From: Charina bottae
Taxonomy: Eukaryota; Chordata; Lepidosauria; Squamata; Charinaidae
DNA: 64,000 nucleotides
Direction of reading: 5' to 3'
Assembly (NCBI GenBank): GCA_023362775.1
Contig: JALMGJ010000002.1
Span: forward strand, 106,692,481-106,756,480
Shown: one piece after another, positions 1 to 13,639 of the stretch
Layout of the letters: every line of letters begins with the position of its first letter
Position numbering within the stretch: position 1 is the stretch's first letter
Made by a program: the position numbers and the translations under genes
Notes under the pieces: generated by a model
What the model was told of the DNA's origin: nothing
The model's input: the letters and a program-made list of their open reading frames with translations, nothing else
The model's database searches: none

Positions 1-1099
1 TGAAAGAGTGCTAATTGTGTACTTCCCAATAACCTATTGATTTCTAATCAAGTCTTCTGGAAGAAGCAAACAGGTAACCTGCCATCAAGGAAAACAATAA
101 ATGAGGACAAGATCTCTAAGGACATTCTTTGTACTGGGGTTATATAAAGATTAGCCCAAATTATTGTCCTATAAGAATATACAGTACAAAGAGCTTTAGA
201 CTGAAAGTCCATCTAAATGTAGCACTTCATATTTCCATAGTCGAAATCCACAGAGTCCACTAAAGCAGTTATGAATGTTGAAATTCTATTTAGCTAGTAT
301 GGTTAATACCTTGTTGGAAGTATATATGTATCTTAGTAGCCTTCTTTAAAACCATTTAAGTACATGTACAATGTGTGATGCTGCAATCATAGCTATACCT
401 TAATTGTGCAGGATTGAGATGTCTTTGCTAAGCCCCTTGGCACAAGATTGATGCCCATTAGACCTTTCTGCTCCCTGGCTCAGCTATCCAGAAAACAGCC
501 TTAAATAAGGCTGGAACAAAGACAACCATGCTGAAATAGTGGCTCAGCCTCCCTAGACAAGGCATGAATGACATTTTACATAGCCTGCAACAACAGGAAG
601 TAGATATTCCAAAATTGGTGACCGTGAAACTATTAGAATAACCACCCATGCATCCTACTCATCACCTGCCCAAATAATGCCATGGAATTCATGATACATG
701 GTACCTAGGAACTGCTCCAGAGAAAACCTTAGCAAATACTTCTCTGGACAATGAGTTTGTCCATGGTGTGGGTTGCTTTCATCTTCATCTGTACCTAAAA
801 TGCAACAAATTCATTGGCTGTCAATGGGTCTGGTATGCAGAAGAGGCCTTGAAATTGTCTTCAAAATTCACCCAAAGAAACCTAACAGAACTAGACTTCT
901 TCATTCACAAATCAATAAAGTCATTTGAGAGTGTCTTGAGAGAATCAATAAGAGTGAAGTATGTCATTGCCTTCAGGAGCAAAGGAGACCACAGTGGGAT
1001 ATCAGCAATGAAGTCATGTCCTAGAGAAACTTTACACAATTTGCACACAATTTCCCTAAATTGACCCTTACCTTGTTTTATCCATAGATAGAAAAAATA
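1..1099. other. Unassigned non-coding stretch
   Basis: This is AT-rich sequence with only short open frames (under 100 codons) that have no recognisable domain. I see no repeat family, RNA gene or promoter that I can name. Old, diverged repeats cannot be excluded by eye. Confidence 0.5.
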
Positions 1100-1102
1100 G
1101 AT

Positions 1103-1166
<64 letters not shown>
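1100..1166. repeat. (GATA)n microsatellite, left block
   Basis: A tetranucleotide run in the GATA phase ends directly at the left end of the Tc1-type element. A second GATA block in the same phase lies just beyond the right end of that element (2783-2841). This suggests the transposon landed in or beside the tract. Confidence 0.95.
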
Positions 1167-2769
1167 TAAAAAGTCTACACACCCCTGTTAAAATGCCCGG
1201 TTTTTGAGATGTAAAAAAGTCAGACCAAGATAAATCACTTCAGAATTTTTTCCACCTTTAATATAACATACAAGCTGTTCAATTCAATTGAAAAACAAAC
1301 TGAAATCTTTTAGGGGGGAAAAAATAAAAATAAAAAACTAGAATAACGTGGTTGCATAAGTGTGCACACCCTTAAACTAATACTTTGTTGAAGCACCTTT
1401 TGATTTTATGACAGCATTCAGTCTTTTGGGGTAGGAGTCTTATCAGCATGGCACATCTTGCCTTAGGAATCTTTGCCCACTCTTCCTTGCAGAAGCACTC
1501 CAAATCTGTCAGATTGCGAGGGCATCTCCTATGCACAGTCCTCTTCAGGTCACCCCACAGATTTTCAGTTGGATTCAGGTCCGGGCTCTGGCTGGGCCAT
1601 TCCAAAATTTTGATCTTCTTCTGGTGAAGCCATTATTTTGTTGATTTGGAGGTATGCATTGGGTCGTTGTCATGTTGAAAGGTGAAATTCCTCTTCACCT
1701 TCAGCATTTTAGCAGAGGCCTGAAGGTTTTGTGCCAAAATTGACTGATCTTTGGAACTGTTCATAATTCCCTCCACCTTGACTAAAGCCCCAGTTTCAGC
1801 TGAAGAAAAGCAGCCCCAAAGCATAATGCTGCCACCACCATGCTTCACTGTGGGTATGGTGTACTTTTGGTGATGCACAGTGTTGTTTTTCCACCAAACA
1901 TACTTTTTGGAATTATGGCCAAAAAGTTCAACCTTGGTCTCATCAGACCATAACACATTTTCCCATGTGCTTTTGTCAGACTTGATGTAGGTTTTTGCAA
2001 AATGTAGCCGGGCTTGGATGTTTTTCTTTGTAAGAAAAGGCTTCCGTCTTGCCACCCTACCCCACAGCCCAGACATATGAAGAATATGGGAGATTGTTGT
2101 CACATGTAGTACACAACCAGTACTTGCCAGAAATTCTTGCAGCTCCTTTAATGTTGCTGTAGGCCTCTTGGCAGCCTCTCAGACCAGTTTTCTTCTTGTT
2201 TTTTCATCAATTTTGGAGGGACATCCAGTTCTTGGTAATGTCACTGTTGTGCCATATTTTCTCCACTTGTTGATGACTGTTTTCACTGTGTTCCATGGTA
2301 TATCCAATGCCTTGGCAATTTTTTTGTACAGATACATTCCAACAATGAGATCCCTTTGATGCTTTGTACGCTCTTTGCAGATATGGCTTTTGCTGTAAGA
2401 GGCAACTGAGTAAATGTCAGAAAATCCTACTAGAACAGCTGAAATTTCTATGGGCTTGATCAGAGTCACTTTAATTGATGGCAGGTGTGTACTGACTACT
2501 AGTTAACATCAGTTTGAATGTGATTGGTTACTTCTGAAGACAGCCACATCCTTACTTATAAGAGGGTGTGTACATTTATGCAACCACGTTATTCTAGGTT
2601 TTTTTATTTTTATTTTTTCACCGTAAAAGGTTTCAGTTTGTTTTTCAAATGAATTGTACAGCTTATATGTTATATTAAAGGTGGAAAAAATTCTGAAGTG
2701 ATTTTATCTTGGTCTGATTTTTTTCATCTAAAAAACCAGGCATTTTAACAGGGTTGTGTAGATGTTTTA
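1167..2769 (-). mobile_element. Tc1/mariner-type DNA transposon with long terminal inverted repeats
   Basis: The element is about 1.6 kb and has terminal inverted repeats of roughly 200 bp. The left repeat (about 1167-1375) starts TAAAAAGTCTACACACC and is mirrored at about 2563-2769. TA dinucleotides at 1165-1166 and 2770-2771 fit the TA target of the Tc1/mariner superfamily. Between the repeats lies a transposase gene on the minus strand, broken into three reading frames. Long terminal repeats of this kind are known in Tc1-like elements. The copy cannot make a complete transposase. The arms remain easy to align by eye, which suggests moderate age. Confidence 0.93.
1372..2469 (-). pseudogene. 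Broken Tc1-type transposase
   Basis: Three minus-strand frames together cover a Tc1-type transposase, which cuts and pastes the element at TA sites. The N-terminal frame (2179-2469, starting ATG at 2469) carries a helix-turn-helix DNA-binding region rich in Lys and Arg. The middle frame (1633-2103) holds the first catalytic aspartate in WSDETKVELFG and the second in HDNDP. The last frame (1372-1605) holds the glutamate in [12 protein letters not shown]. These match the DDE arrangement of the superfamily. At least two breaks, near 2103-2179 and 1605-1633, separate the frames. No catalytic residue appears lost, so decay is by interruption, not active-site change. Confidence 0.92.
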
Positions 2770-2782
2770 TATCCACTGGGTG

Positions 2783-2784
2783 GG

Positions 2785-2840
<56 letters not shown>

Positions 2841-2841
2841 A
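2783..2841. repeat. (GATA)n microsatellite, right block
   Basis: This is a GATA tract in the same phase as the left block. It is separated from the transposon end by about 12 bp of non-repeat sequence. Confidence 0.95.
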
Positions 2842-2894
2842 TAAATTCCTATCTCTCCTTCACTAGGAAGAATCATGCTATATACAGTATAGGA

Positions 2895-3014
2895 GCTTGT
2901 TTGTTTGTTTGTTTGTTTATTCAATTTCCATAGCCACCCATATCAGGCAAATGACTCTGGGTGGCAACAATCATAAAAACAGTTAAAATCAACACAAACA
3001 TAATTCTATCTATC

Positions 3015-3055
<41 letters not shown>

Positions 3056-3430
3056 GAGAAAATTATAACCTTATCAATGAAACAGGGCCCTTAACAAATT
3101 TGGGGTCCAAGGCCCAGGCCCATAACCAGTCTTCAAAGCCTTATGAAAGGCCAACAGGGTCAGGGACATCCTAATCTCTGGAGGGAGATGGCAGAGAAGG
3201 CACACCTCCTACCAGCAGACATTCCTTAGCTGGCAGGACCTGTAGCATGCCCAACATGCTGGACAAAAGTGAATGGTTAGAAACAGTTGGGAGGAGACAT
3301 TACCTCAGGTAACCTGGTCCCAAGCCATGAAGGGCTTTAAGGGTGACAACCAGCACTTTGAATTGCACCTGGAAACATACTGGCAACCAATGCAGCTCAT
3401 GAAGCAGTGGTGTTACATGTGTCGAATACC
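2895..3430 (-). mobile_element. CR1/L3-type LINE 3' end, split by a (CTAT)n tract
   Basis: The left edge has a GTTT run followed by the gccaccca...tgactctgggtgg signature of the L3 3' end read in reverse. From about 3060 the text matches the C-terminal and 3' part of the better copy at 20868-22295, including ctcaggtaacctgg and caatgcagctca. A (CTAT)n tract at 3007-3055 lies inside the copy. It is 5'-truncated and has no usable reading frame. Confidence 0.85.
3007..3055. repeat. (CTAT)n microsatellite
   Basis: This tetranucleotide run is the reverse complement of the GATA phase seen at 1100-1166 and 2783-2841. It sits inside an L3 3' end, so it arose after that insertion. Confidence 0.95.
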
Positions 3431-5630
3431 CAACACCATTTACTACCCATGCAGCTATTATTTTTGCATACTGAACTGTATTATGCTTGCATCTGTATTC
3501 CCAGGACTGATATCTACAGTTCTACACTTTAAAATTTTCTAATAAAATGATTAATAATTTAAATAAAAGGGGAAAAATATTGCTATCTGCATTTTTTTTA
3601 ATCTATAGAGAATTTGTAATGAATCAGCCCATATAATCAACATGCACCTAAGGATATATAAAGGAAGTAGAAGTAGTCTTCATCTGTTTTAGATAAACAA
3701 TTTCCCCAAAGTTTTGTCTAATCTGGCTATGCAGCACTTCAGCTTCAATGGCAAAAAAGGACTTCAGAGTCCATTGGGGTGGGGGTGGGAAAGTAGCCCC
3801 AATCTGCAGCTCCTTAGAACAGTGATCATTACAGCAGTGATGTCATGACATCTTAAGCAAAGACACATTTGGTTTAAGGAGTGACTGACAATCACCATGG
3901 TCATAGCATATTCCAAAGAATCTTTTTCCCTTCAGATCCAAAGCACTGCCTTGGTGTCTTAAAGCTACTTGCAGAGAGAAATGTGAGCAGGACTTCCTTC
4001 TGAACTCTTGTCCAAAATACATTTCAAAAGGGGCAATATAAGAGACATCACTAGGCACTGTATTTTTAAAAATGTAAGAAAATAAGTGCAAAAGGGAAGG
4101 CTCTTGTAAATTAGCATTTTGGTATTCGGGAGAGAAAAAAGAAGGGCAGAGAAAATATAGGCAGTTTTAGAATATTTAAGAATATACTTTTATTTCAGAT
4201 TAAGGTTTGGATATGGAGTCATGCAGACTGAACTAAAGCCTTCATGGAAAAGATTTTCCCCCCATATATAAAGTACACTTAAACCTATATTACTGACAGT
4301 AAAAGTCCATGCTGGGGAACATTTAGCCATCTTATTCTTTCCTGGAAATGACAAACATCTTATTTCAAATGGGGAAGGCTGTCAATAAATTGAGATTTAC
4401 TGACAATGTAAAATTATCATTTTATGTCCTTGAATAATAGGGCAAAAGATGAAATTCACATGATTTTTCCCTGATTAATATGTATATCTTGCTGTTAATA
4501 TAATTCATAGTTTTCCCCTTAAAACCATATTGTTAGAAGCTTTTTAGGAGAAGGAAGCACAATAGCCTGTACAGAACTTATCAAGTACTTACATCAGACA
4601 CCCACATGGGAGAATGAAATTGCAACTTATCAGCTACTTGTTATGATGGAGTGAAATGAATAAGCTTTTAAAAAAATAAGATTTCAAAAACATGGGGGGG
4701 GATCTGATTTACAATTTAATGTGCATGTGAGTGTGTTGAAAAAAAATCATAATGGGTCTTTTAAAAGAGTGTTTCCAGATTGGAAACAATTATTCTATGC
4801 ATACTGCAAAAGTTGGAAAAAAAGAAATTCAAATTCTGGCCAAGTTAGAGAAGGAATGATCCCTACATACTTGGCAATAGTTTCACATATGGTACAGCCT
4901 TGATATGCCTTTTAAAGATGTGTAAAGTCTCTTTTCTGTTACCTAGGTTGGTGCCTACAGTATGTTCAAATATGCCCTTTTTTCTCAGATCAAGTAATCT
5001 AATTGCCTCCAACTACCTTGTTGCTGTTATCTTGGGAATCACCCCCATCTTTGGATGAAGACCATCTTTTTGAAGCCACTGCCATTGTGACTGCAGGGTT
5101 GAATAGCAGTTTCCAGACAAGCTCAGTGGGATCCCACAGATATTCATATGCTCATTGTGAGCCCCTTGCATTCAAGATTGGTGGAAGGATGCTGAAAAGC
5201 AAATACACCAAGTTCACCAACTTTGTCTTCTTTTTATAAGACTCGAGCAATGGCTTTAAAAATGCATATGCTGTGGATGGTCAATATATGTTGCTTTCTT
5301 TAAAGGTGAGCTCAACAAGTCTGTTTGCTTTATTTATAAGACAACACCAACAATTCATTTGTTCATAGAAATGGTATTTTATCAGCAGTACAAATAACAA
5401 GTGACATAGCATTGCCAACCAGAAATGTTTGGAGAGCTTTCACTGGTTTAAATACCAAGGGTTTCTTGGAACTAATCACTCATTGACTTCAGCCATCACA
5501 CTGAGCCAATGCCTGTTGGGTCCTTATGTTACTGTTATAGTTTTAGGTTTCTCCATCACACAAAGTTCTCTTGTATTTGTATAGTATTATATAGTGCATT
5601 GCAGAGAGAAAAACAAAAGCACCCCCTTTT
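3431..5630. other. Unassigned non-coding stretch
   Basis: No domain-bearing frame or recognisable repeat is visible. Short frames such as 3843-4091 (minus) and 5003-5239 (plus) have no motif and ordinary AT-rich composition. Confidence 0.5.
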
Positions 5631-5670
5631 GTATTTATTTTATTTATTTTATTTTATTTATTTAATTAAT

Positions 5671-5701
<31 letters not shown>

Positions 5702-5765
5702 TTATTTGGATTTATCCCCGCCCATCTCTACCATGGCAGACTCTGGGCGGTTTAAACATCTGTTT
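5631..5765 (-). mobile_element. CR1/L3 3' tail fragment
   Basis: An (ATTT)n run is followed by cccgcccatctct and gactctgggcgg, the reversed 3'-terminal signature shared with the L3 copies at 13640-15532 and 20868-22295. Only the tail is present. Confidence 0.85.
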
Positions 5766-6349
5766 AATCAGATTTAAACATCTGTTCTATTTTGTAGGGT
5801 GTGTGTGTTTGTGTGTGTGTGTTCACTCAAGCTGCAAACTTAACTGCATATCCAAGGGTGTACGTTTTGCTGAATACAATGGGACCTGCTTCCAAATACA
5901 CGTCTAGGATCAGGCTGCAAAAAGAACTTTGGAGGAGGAGGAGGAGATGGTTTTTATTCTTGGCATTCTAGCATGAGGCAAATTGCAAATAAACACAGTG
6001 ATAGACAGGATGGTAAGATGGAAATACATCATATACAGTATTAGGAGATAACATACAGATGTACATATTAATTAAAACTATTTTGGTCTGGAAGTTGTTC
6101 GTGTCGAAAGAGCTGAAAATGAAGTTAATGTGGGCATATGGACAGGATCTAATATTTTCTTTGCAGCAGGAGACATGCTGAGTAAAATGCATAATTGTGA
6201 CTATAAATTACAAGTACCCAAGCCACAGGGCATAGTCAATTACTAGGGTACTCATAGCACCTTATATACTGTAAATCTGGGTGGCTCTCACCTGATGGTG
6301 TTCTGGAGGACCTTAAAGACGCTCTTCTCCCAGAATCTAGCCTAGGGTG
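5766..6349. other. Unassigned stretch with a short GT run
   Basis: A (GT)n run lies at about 5797-5822 and a GGA run near 5930-5945. Nothing coding is recognised. Confidence 0.45.
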
Positions 6350-6533
6350 GTTGGAGCCCCTGCTGGGTGTATATCTGTTTTATGTGTTTCTTGGATTCGC
6401 CATCTGTTTACTGTTTTATGTTTATTGTTATTTTTATATTGCCTTGTATTGTGAACTGCCCTGAGTCACTCATTAACATGTGCTAAAGCAACATGTAGTG
6501 CCCAAATTGAACAAACAAACAAATAATAATACC
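6350..6533 (+). mobile_element. LINE 3' end fragment, L3-like
   Basis: The text ggtggttggagcccctgctg is followed by a T-rich region, then gaactgccctgagtcactc and an (AAAC)n-like tail. This resembles the 3' end of the CR1/L3 group on the plus strand, but it is more diverged than the other copies. Confidence 0.6.
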
Positions 6534-9500
6534 TCAGATATTTCAAATTATGATTACCCCAGTCAAGCCCTATTCGCACAGTACTTTGAGACAATGATAG
6601 ACAATGTATTTCCTCTCCCTATGTGATCTTTCAGCTATGATGCCATGGTTTGGGCCACTGGTGTAATGGCAGACTTTTGGCATGCTAACATCAGCTTTGT
6701 GGGTGCCACTAGCTTAGCCACTGGCTTAGCCTATGGCAGCACATTTGAAGGTCAGCACGGACAGACAAAAACCACATCTGTCACTAGCTTATGTTAGTAA
6801 AGTCATAATTTTAACCTCATTTGCTTCTCTTTTACATTTCAGATATTATAGGAACCAGCCTACCAATATTAGCATATTAATATTATACCAATATGACCCT
6901 TTATTCAGCTTCTTGGCTGAATCAGACTGCAGAGGATGCAATTACGAGAGAGAAATGGGATGTAAACATTTAACACCCATTGATTTCCATGAGTTTTTTC
7001 AAACCATGTAAATGAACCATGGAAAACATACAAACCATGGAAAACAATGGTTTTAAATTGCACTAAAACAATGATTCCTGTAATAAGAATTTTGGAGCTG
7101 TTTTTTTGCTCCAGTTTTAAAGTTGGTTGTTGTTATTGTTGCTGTTGCTTTAGCACATGTTAATAAATGAATTAAGCACTTATCAAGATTAACTTAATTT
7201 CCTACCCCAAAATCACATTGCCATTTTCTGGTGGTTTGCCACCAAATTTCAGAGGAAGAATCATAGTGGATAGGACTCTGTGGGGTATAGATAGGCTATG
7301 ATTGCCCACCATGGCTCTAATTATATTCACTGTGATGTGTGAGCATATTAGTTACTTAGAACTCTATAACAAAAATACCAGAGGAAATACTGAAATAGGA
7401 CCAGCAAGATGAATTTCTCTTTATATTTTGAACTAAATACTAGTTCAAATACTTAAAGTTTAAATACTTTAAGCCTCTCCTTCATTCTGATTGTGTTCCA
7501 AATGAGCTACTGTGCTTGTTCAATTGAATTCATTTTTAATATTCTATCATAAGAGTCTACAGTGAAGACTCTTAGTTGGAAGGTTTTGGTGCATCCACAA
7601 GGCGGTCAACATTGTCAAAATGGCAGATACAACCTGGCAATCAAAACCCTACCCCTTTTTATATGCATGTGATGTGTGCAACACACATTAAAAAGGGGCA
7701 GGACTTCAGTCACCCAGTTGTGCCTACCATATTGACACTGATGACACTCCCTTCCCTCCATCTGCATGACAGATGCCCCTGAATGGCCTGAGATGGATAC
7801 CTCAGTCTCCTCAGGGAAGTATGAGCAGGGAGGTTCACTGTTCCAGCCATTTAATATTATGATAATTGATTGTTACACTTCAGCCCACTGAATTGTTTGT
7901 AGATGAGGAAAGTGAGCTGCTTCTAAATGCCTTCCTGCAGCAATTAGGTTTTAAAATTGCAGCATTGAAATCATTTGCCTAAAGGGATCACAGCACCAGA
8001 GAGGGATGGTCAATCCTTTCCCCTGGAATACCCCTTCCCTACTGGAAAATACCTGTTGTAATCAAAACTTTAAAGTAGTTTATATTGGCATTGACGGGAA
8101 TAGAAAAAGCTTCTACTTTGTGATGAGCTTTCTATCTCTCTGGAAAGGTAGTATTAGCCTATGGGATGCCTTACGATATACATTAGTGTAGAAAATGGAT
8201 GAGAAAGTCCCTTTATTTGTTCCACCAGTACTCTTCTTAAATATTACTGAAAATCTAGAGAAAAATTAGAGAAATTCAATGAAGTATGCTCTGGGGCTTT
8301 TAGATAAGTGTTTATGTCTTCAAGAACTAAGAAAATTGCTATCAAACAAGTTTCACTGTATCTAGTAAATATGCCAGTCTGTCAAGAGCCACCATTTACA
8401 AAAATCAATATGTTCAATTATTTAAAACCAGAAGATGGATATTCCACATAGAAGATTTTTTTTTAAAAAAAAATCCCTGGTTGTCAACTACAAGCTAAAA
8501 TAAATGTCAGAAAGTATGTTGTTATCTAGGTTATTGTGGGTGTGCATAAAAGTAGGAATCCATAGGAACAGTTGCATGTTGCTCTCCAGTGAGTGATGAT
8601 AATGGAAGGACCATTAGATATGGGTTTTAAGAAAATAGTGTTCAATGTTCAGAATGAGTCTGATCATGGCATTGGGTGGGTAGGTGGGCTATTCTGCTAG
8701 CTGACATGAATAGATGAGTGGGAATGAGATGAAAGAGTACAGAAAAAGTAATTGAGACATTTGGAGATCCAAGAATGAATGAGAATGGTGACTGGAAAAT
8801 ATCTGCTGAGAAAATTGTCTTTTTGTTTCAAGTACATGGTTTAGGAATGCACCTATTTATATGTGTACATGCATGCAAACAAATAAGTCTAAAATCATGA
8901 TTCAGTTGGTTGTTTATGTGTAAGATTGAGAGAATTAGTGAAAGATATAAGAAAATGAGAAATTCTGAATGTAGAACAGACCATTTGGGGGGGGGGGTGT
9001 CAAGAGAAGATCTTAGAAAAAAAGACTGATATGGAAGAAAAGGAAAGAAGTTTTAAAAATGAGAGTGAAAATAGAATGAGTGCAGGAATAAAAAGTGTGT
9101 GTTGTATATGAAAAACAATTAGAAGATAAACTTAATCTTCCACACAATAAATGGAAAGTGGATGAAAGGAAAAAGGACATTGTAGCTTGCAACAGTATGA
9201 AGAGAATTATGTTTCAAAGTGCCCCAGAAGTGTGTGGAATAATGGTATTGGGAAGTGTTAAATGATTGGTGGGATGATGGAGTGAAAGAAATAAAAAATG
9301 TAAATAAGAGAAGGATTGGTGAGGACAAGAGGTAGGTATTATATAATGTGTAAACTGGAAAAAATAGTTTGCACTAAAGATCAAAAAAATCATTATTAAA
9401 TAAATCTTCAAAAAGGGAGAGCTGAGAATTTTACAGAGCAAAAGACAATGTAAAAGCAGTTCATGGATATGATGGAAGCAAGAATGGCTGTAAGGGCAGA

Positions 9501-12500
9501 AAAATATGGGGAGGTCTAGTGAATGGTGGTGATGCAAATTAGATTTAGCTATAACTATTTTCCCCCCTTGGCTTATTGTTTCTTATTTCTTTTCTGTATT
9601 TTAAATAAGAAACATGAGGGGCATGCATGTATATACAAACTAAAATTAAAAGTTCTTTTAAAAACAGCTGGGTCAAATTTTTCAGCTTTTGTTAGGAATC
9701 TGCTTCATGTATCATATCTAGAAAAGCAAAAAAAGAACCTTTTTTTCTATACTAAACAGTTAAATCTACACTTCATCTTTCTGCCTGTTCAAATGTATCC
9801 ATAATTAATTGTATTCATAAACTGCAGTTGAGAAGCCCACCGATTCTTCTAAAGTACTCTGTCTTGCACAGCCATACGCAGTTATGAGAACTGCTTTGTA
9901 TATTTCTTTTCTGATAGTTTATACATGCAAGCTACTGATTGTGGCATCTATAAACTTGCCTTTACCCTGCTGAAATGTGAAATTATGAACAATGTTCCTA
10001 ATTAAATGATAATATACAGTACTTTATTTAGCAAAGGATTAAAGTCAGTCAATTTAAATGAAAGAGAAGCCCAAAATTCAGTTATCAGACCTTTGTCAAT
10101 TAAATGCCCAAAATAGCCGGGCATTTTATCTGAAAGGTGGATGAGAGCCTGCAGGAGAACCTCCAGCAACTACAGAAGAAGAATCTAATATTGCAATGGT
10201 TTGATCCCAGCTTCTGCACCAAAGTTCCACCAGTAGAAATGAACTTGTCCTCTACTCCCTGCTACTGCTTCTTCTTGACTCTGAAAAGTTATCAAGAAAT
10301 GGGGGGACATTGAAATGTCATGGGGTGAGGCAGGGATAAGAGTTGACACAGAAAAGGGATAGATTTCTTTCTTTAAATTTGACTCTTTTTTCCAATACAA
10401 ACTTGTTTCATTTTATTTTAACATCACTTTGTTATACATATAATATATTTTAAATAATTTTAGTAACAATTCAATATCTATATATCTATATTTATCTGTA
10501 TACATATGTTTATATAAAATAAAAAGCTCTGCTTGAAAATGCTCGAAAATTCTTGTACATTTTTTTTTTGCATTTTTTGATCACCACAAAAAGGGGTACA
10601 CAAGAACAGCCTTTCTCATGGTTAAATGGAAAGTTTTCTTACAGAAAAGCTAAATATTTTTATTCATACAACTATGTTGTTGCTATTTAAGATGGTTATA
10701 TACTACTTTCTACACTGCAGCATCTTAAAATACTTTACAACAAAGACAGCCATAAAACACATAATAAACAATACGTTGAGGCAATATGAAATGATATTCA
10801 ATACAAATAAAAGTTATTCAGTAAAAAGGTAAGGAAAGAAAGAAAGTACTTTGAAAATTCATGTTGGGAAGACCTGTATAGAAAGCTCAGTTTTCAAGAG
10901 AAGCCTACCACTGTATTATAGCAGGGACATCCTGAATTTTAGAGAAGAGGACATTTCTGGAAGCTTTCACTGAATCTGAGTCCATTCTCTAAATTGAAAG
11001 AAAAACTGTGGTGGCATAAGTAGAAGCCATAGCCTGGATTTTGCCCTTGCCTGTTAACTCACAGGGATATTTCAGGTTTTCTTGATTTCTTCCCATGAAA
11101 TCTAACACTCCTAGATGACACTGAGTGCATGATATGCTGGACACAGCAGGCAAATAGAAAATTGGTATCCCATATTAAATGTCAATTTGCATAGCTCATC
11201 GAAAGTTTAATTAGACCAAGTTAATTTTCTCCTTTCACTTCCCTGAGATTTTCTAATATTCTTTAAAGGTAGCTGCTGTTGTGGGAATTACCTTGTTTTT
11301 CTAAGCAAAATTTAGCTGATTACTATGTATTTACATACTGTAATTTGAATGGCTAATTATGTAATTAGTGTAAATACATGTACTGTGACTTATTTCTCAC
11401 AAAAGCAGGTAAAGTGCATTACTTCTTGCTTCCTATTCTACAAATATTCTACAAATTACACTAGCAGAAGCCTTGACTTTTTTTTATTCAAGATTCACAC
11501 ATTTAAAAGAATATTGGCATTGTCTCTTTAAACTTTGCTATCAAGTCTTCTAGGGCCAAGGTTATTGACCAGGACATGTACAGCTGAATGGGTCCTCCTG
11601 TTATAACTATAATAAAAATAAAGGGTTGCTGGTATCGTACCAGCAAGTGGCTGTGGGTATCATTTTCAGACTTGCATGCCATTCTTTGATATCATGCTTA
11701 CTTCCTCTCTTGACTAATGCATAAAAGGACAATTTTGTCCAATATCATTCATACACACACATACACTTCTGATTATATATTTAACAATTATCTTATACTG
11801 GCTAGTTTAAACTAACTTTTTCCAAACTGTCAGGTATTATTTTCTCTGTTTTTTTCCCTCTCAGATTCAGTTATATCCATGGTTACAGTCATTTTTGAAC
11901 CTGGATTTTCCCAGACTCAGTCTAAGACTGTAACCATTATACAGCCCTGGCATATATTCTCATCCTGTTTGGTTTTGCCCTGAAAAGACTACTGGCAAGG
12001 AAAACTCAAATCTACTTTTAAACTGGATTCATTTTTGACTCTGGGTCTTACTTAGTAATAAGAGATATATTTTATAAAAATTAATGTTTTATTGGTTTTA
12101 AAGAAGCAGCCATAATTACAATTTTATAACCTTTTAAATTCCCTTGTGATTAATTCAGGACTTGTTAATAGCTGAATTAAATGTATAACCATGTTAACTA
12201 TTCACAGCATTTATGTTTTATAATTTAATTCCCTGAAATGGCTAAATGGATATATAAACATTACTATGAAGATATGTTAGGTGATAGCTTATCAGCTGAG
12301 TAGAATTCAGGCTCTCTGGGGAAAAGCCTCACCCTGTACTTTTTATGCTGTAGTTGAGGAGAAATCCTAAAGGAAAGAGCATCATTAAAATGCTCTCAAC
12401 TTCTTATTGAATCTGGGGTGGGGTGGGGGGTGATGGAATTGGGAATCAGGAATAATCTCCTATTCTCATTTCCATGCTTTTGTTCCACAGAAGGAAATCA

Positions 12501-13639
12501 TGGAACCAGGCCACAGGCTGAACTTTTCTTAATGACAGAACATGTCAGCACATGTGCTTAGTGGAAACATTCAGTTGGTATTTTCAAAGCATGCCTAATG
12601 ATTAAAAAGGAAAAAAAAAAGAATGAATAATGAATACATTACATACAACACACATGTGAATAACAGCCCTTTTGAAGTTGTACCTTAGATGCACCAAATG
12701 ATATTCCTTATTATTTGAACACAATCAAACGTTGTGCCTTTTAGAAAATGTCAACCAAATCTTAATGGGGTTGGGGAGAATTGAAGTGACAAATCTTCTG
12801 ATAGATTCCAAGTCCTGTCAGCTTATGTCAGCTCAGATAGAAGGCATAGTGTGGTGGGCTATTCAGTCTTGAGAAAATTGTATGTTAACCTCTCACTGAA
12901 AAGAAGCAACTGATAGGCCAGAATAAGACTCATCTTGTCTGAATTATAGCTTGTCCCCATGCTTCTCAACAATACTCCAGTTTTGGAACTATTGACAAGA
13001 GGTGCTAGTTGTTGGAACTGGGGTTTTCTATAGAGCCCCATCCACTGGCACTGCTCTTTTCTGATAGGGATAGGACCTTACCTAACCTCCTTATCAGGCA
13101 ACACCAGGTGTTTAAGACTTGCATTCTATCTGTGGACTATCCTGCCTGTCTTTATGAATGCTTATACATCTAAACAGAGATACAGTACATCTTTCCATAG
13201 CATTGAACTTAGAAATAGTTGAAAAGGTTTTCACCTTCATGCTAGCCTCTTCAGAATTATCCCATTTATTTCAGCCCCATTGTACACAATATTTGACTTG
13301 AAAAATGTGATAATGCCTTCTACCAGCTTCTTTTTTGCACTTACCTAAAGCAGGTTGAACCTTGCAGGCAAACAGTGACTTGAAATTTTTTATGTACCCA
13401 TGCAATGATGTCAGGTCTGATAAATTATTCTAAGAGCTATAATGCTATATATTAGATGTTCTGTTTCTCAACCTCTTATTAACTCCTAAAGTTATTTTTG
13501 TAAACTAGATTTGTGACTCTTTAAATTTTTCTGTGCCTGAGATATTGACATCTAATGTATTTCTCTTTAGTTAAGATGAATAGCTTAGATAATAACAGCT
13601 ATATAATGGAATTCACAGGATACTTGGAAAAAGGTTCCT
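6534..13639. other. Long unassigned AT-rich stretch
   Basis: About 7 kb has no frame with a recognisable domain and no clear interspersed repeat. Local oddities are an A/T hairpin near 8455-8473, a run of 11 G at about 8988-8998, an AT-rich patch at 10430-10510, and a 9-bp stem with a 3-nt loop at 11626-11646. Conserved regulatory DNA could be present but cannot be judged from one sequence. Confidence 0.5.

Noticed and set aside
1100..1166. Regular short repeats as a possible CRISPR array
   Set aside because: They are simple tetranucleotide tracts without spacers in a vertebrate genome.
5509..5907. 132-codon plus-strand frame
   Set aside because: It runs through an ATTT tract and an L3 tail. 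The hydrophobic stretch is a repeat artefact.
11626..11646. Perfect 9-bp stem with 3-nt loop
   Set aside because: A hairpin this small is expected by chance in a 64-kb window, and nothing around it suggests a function.
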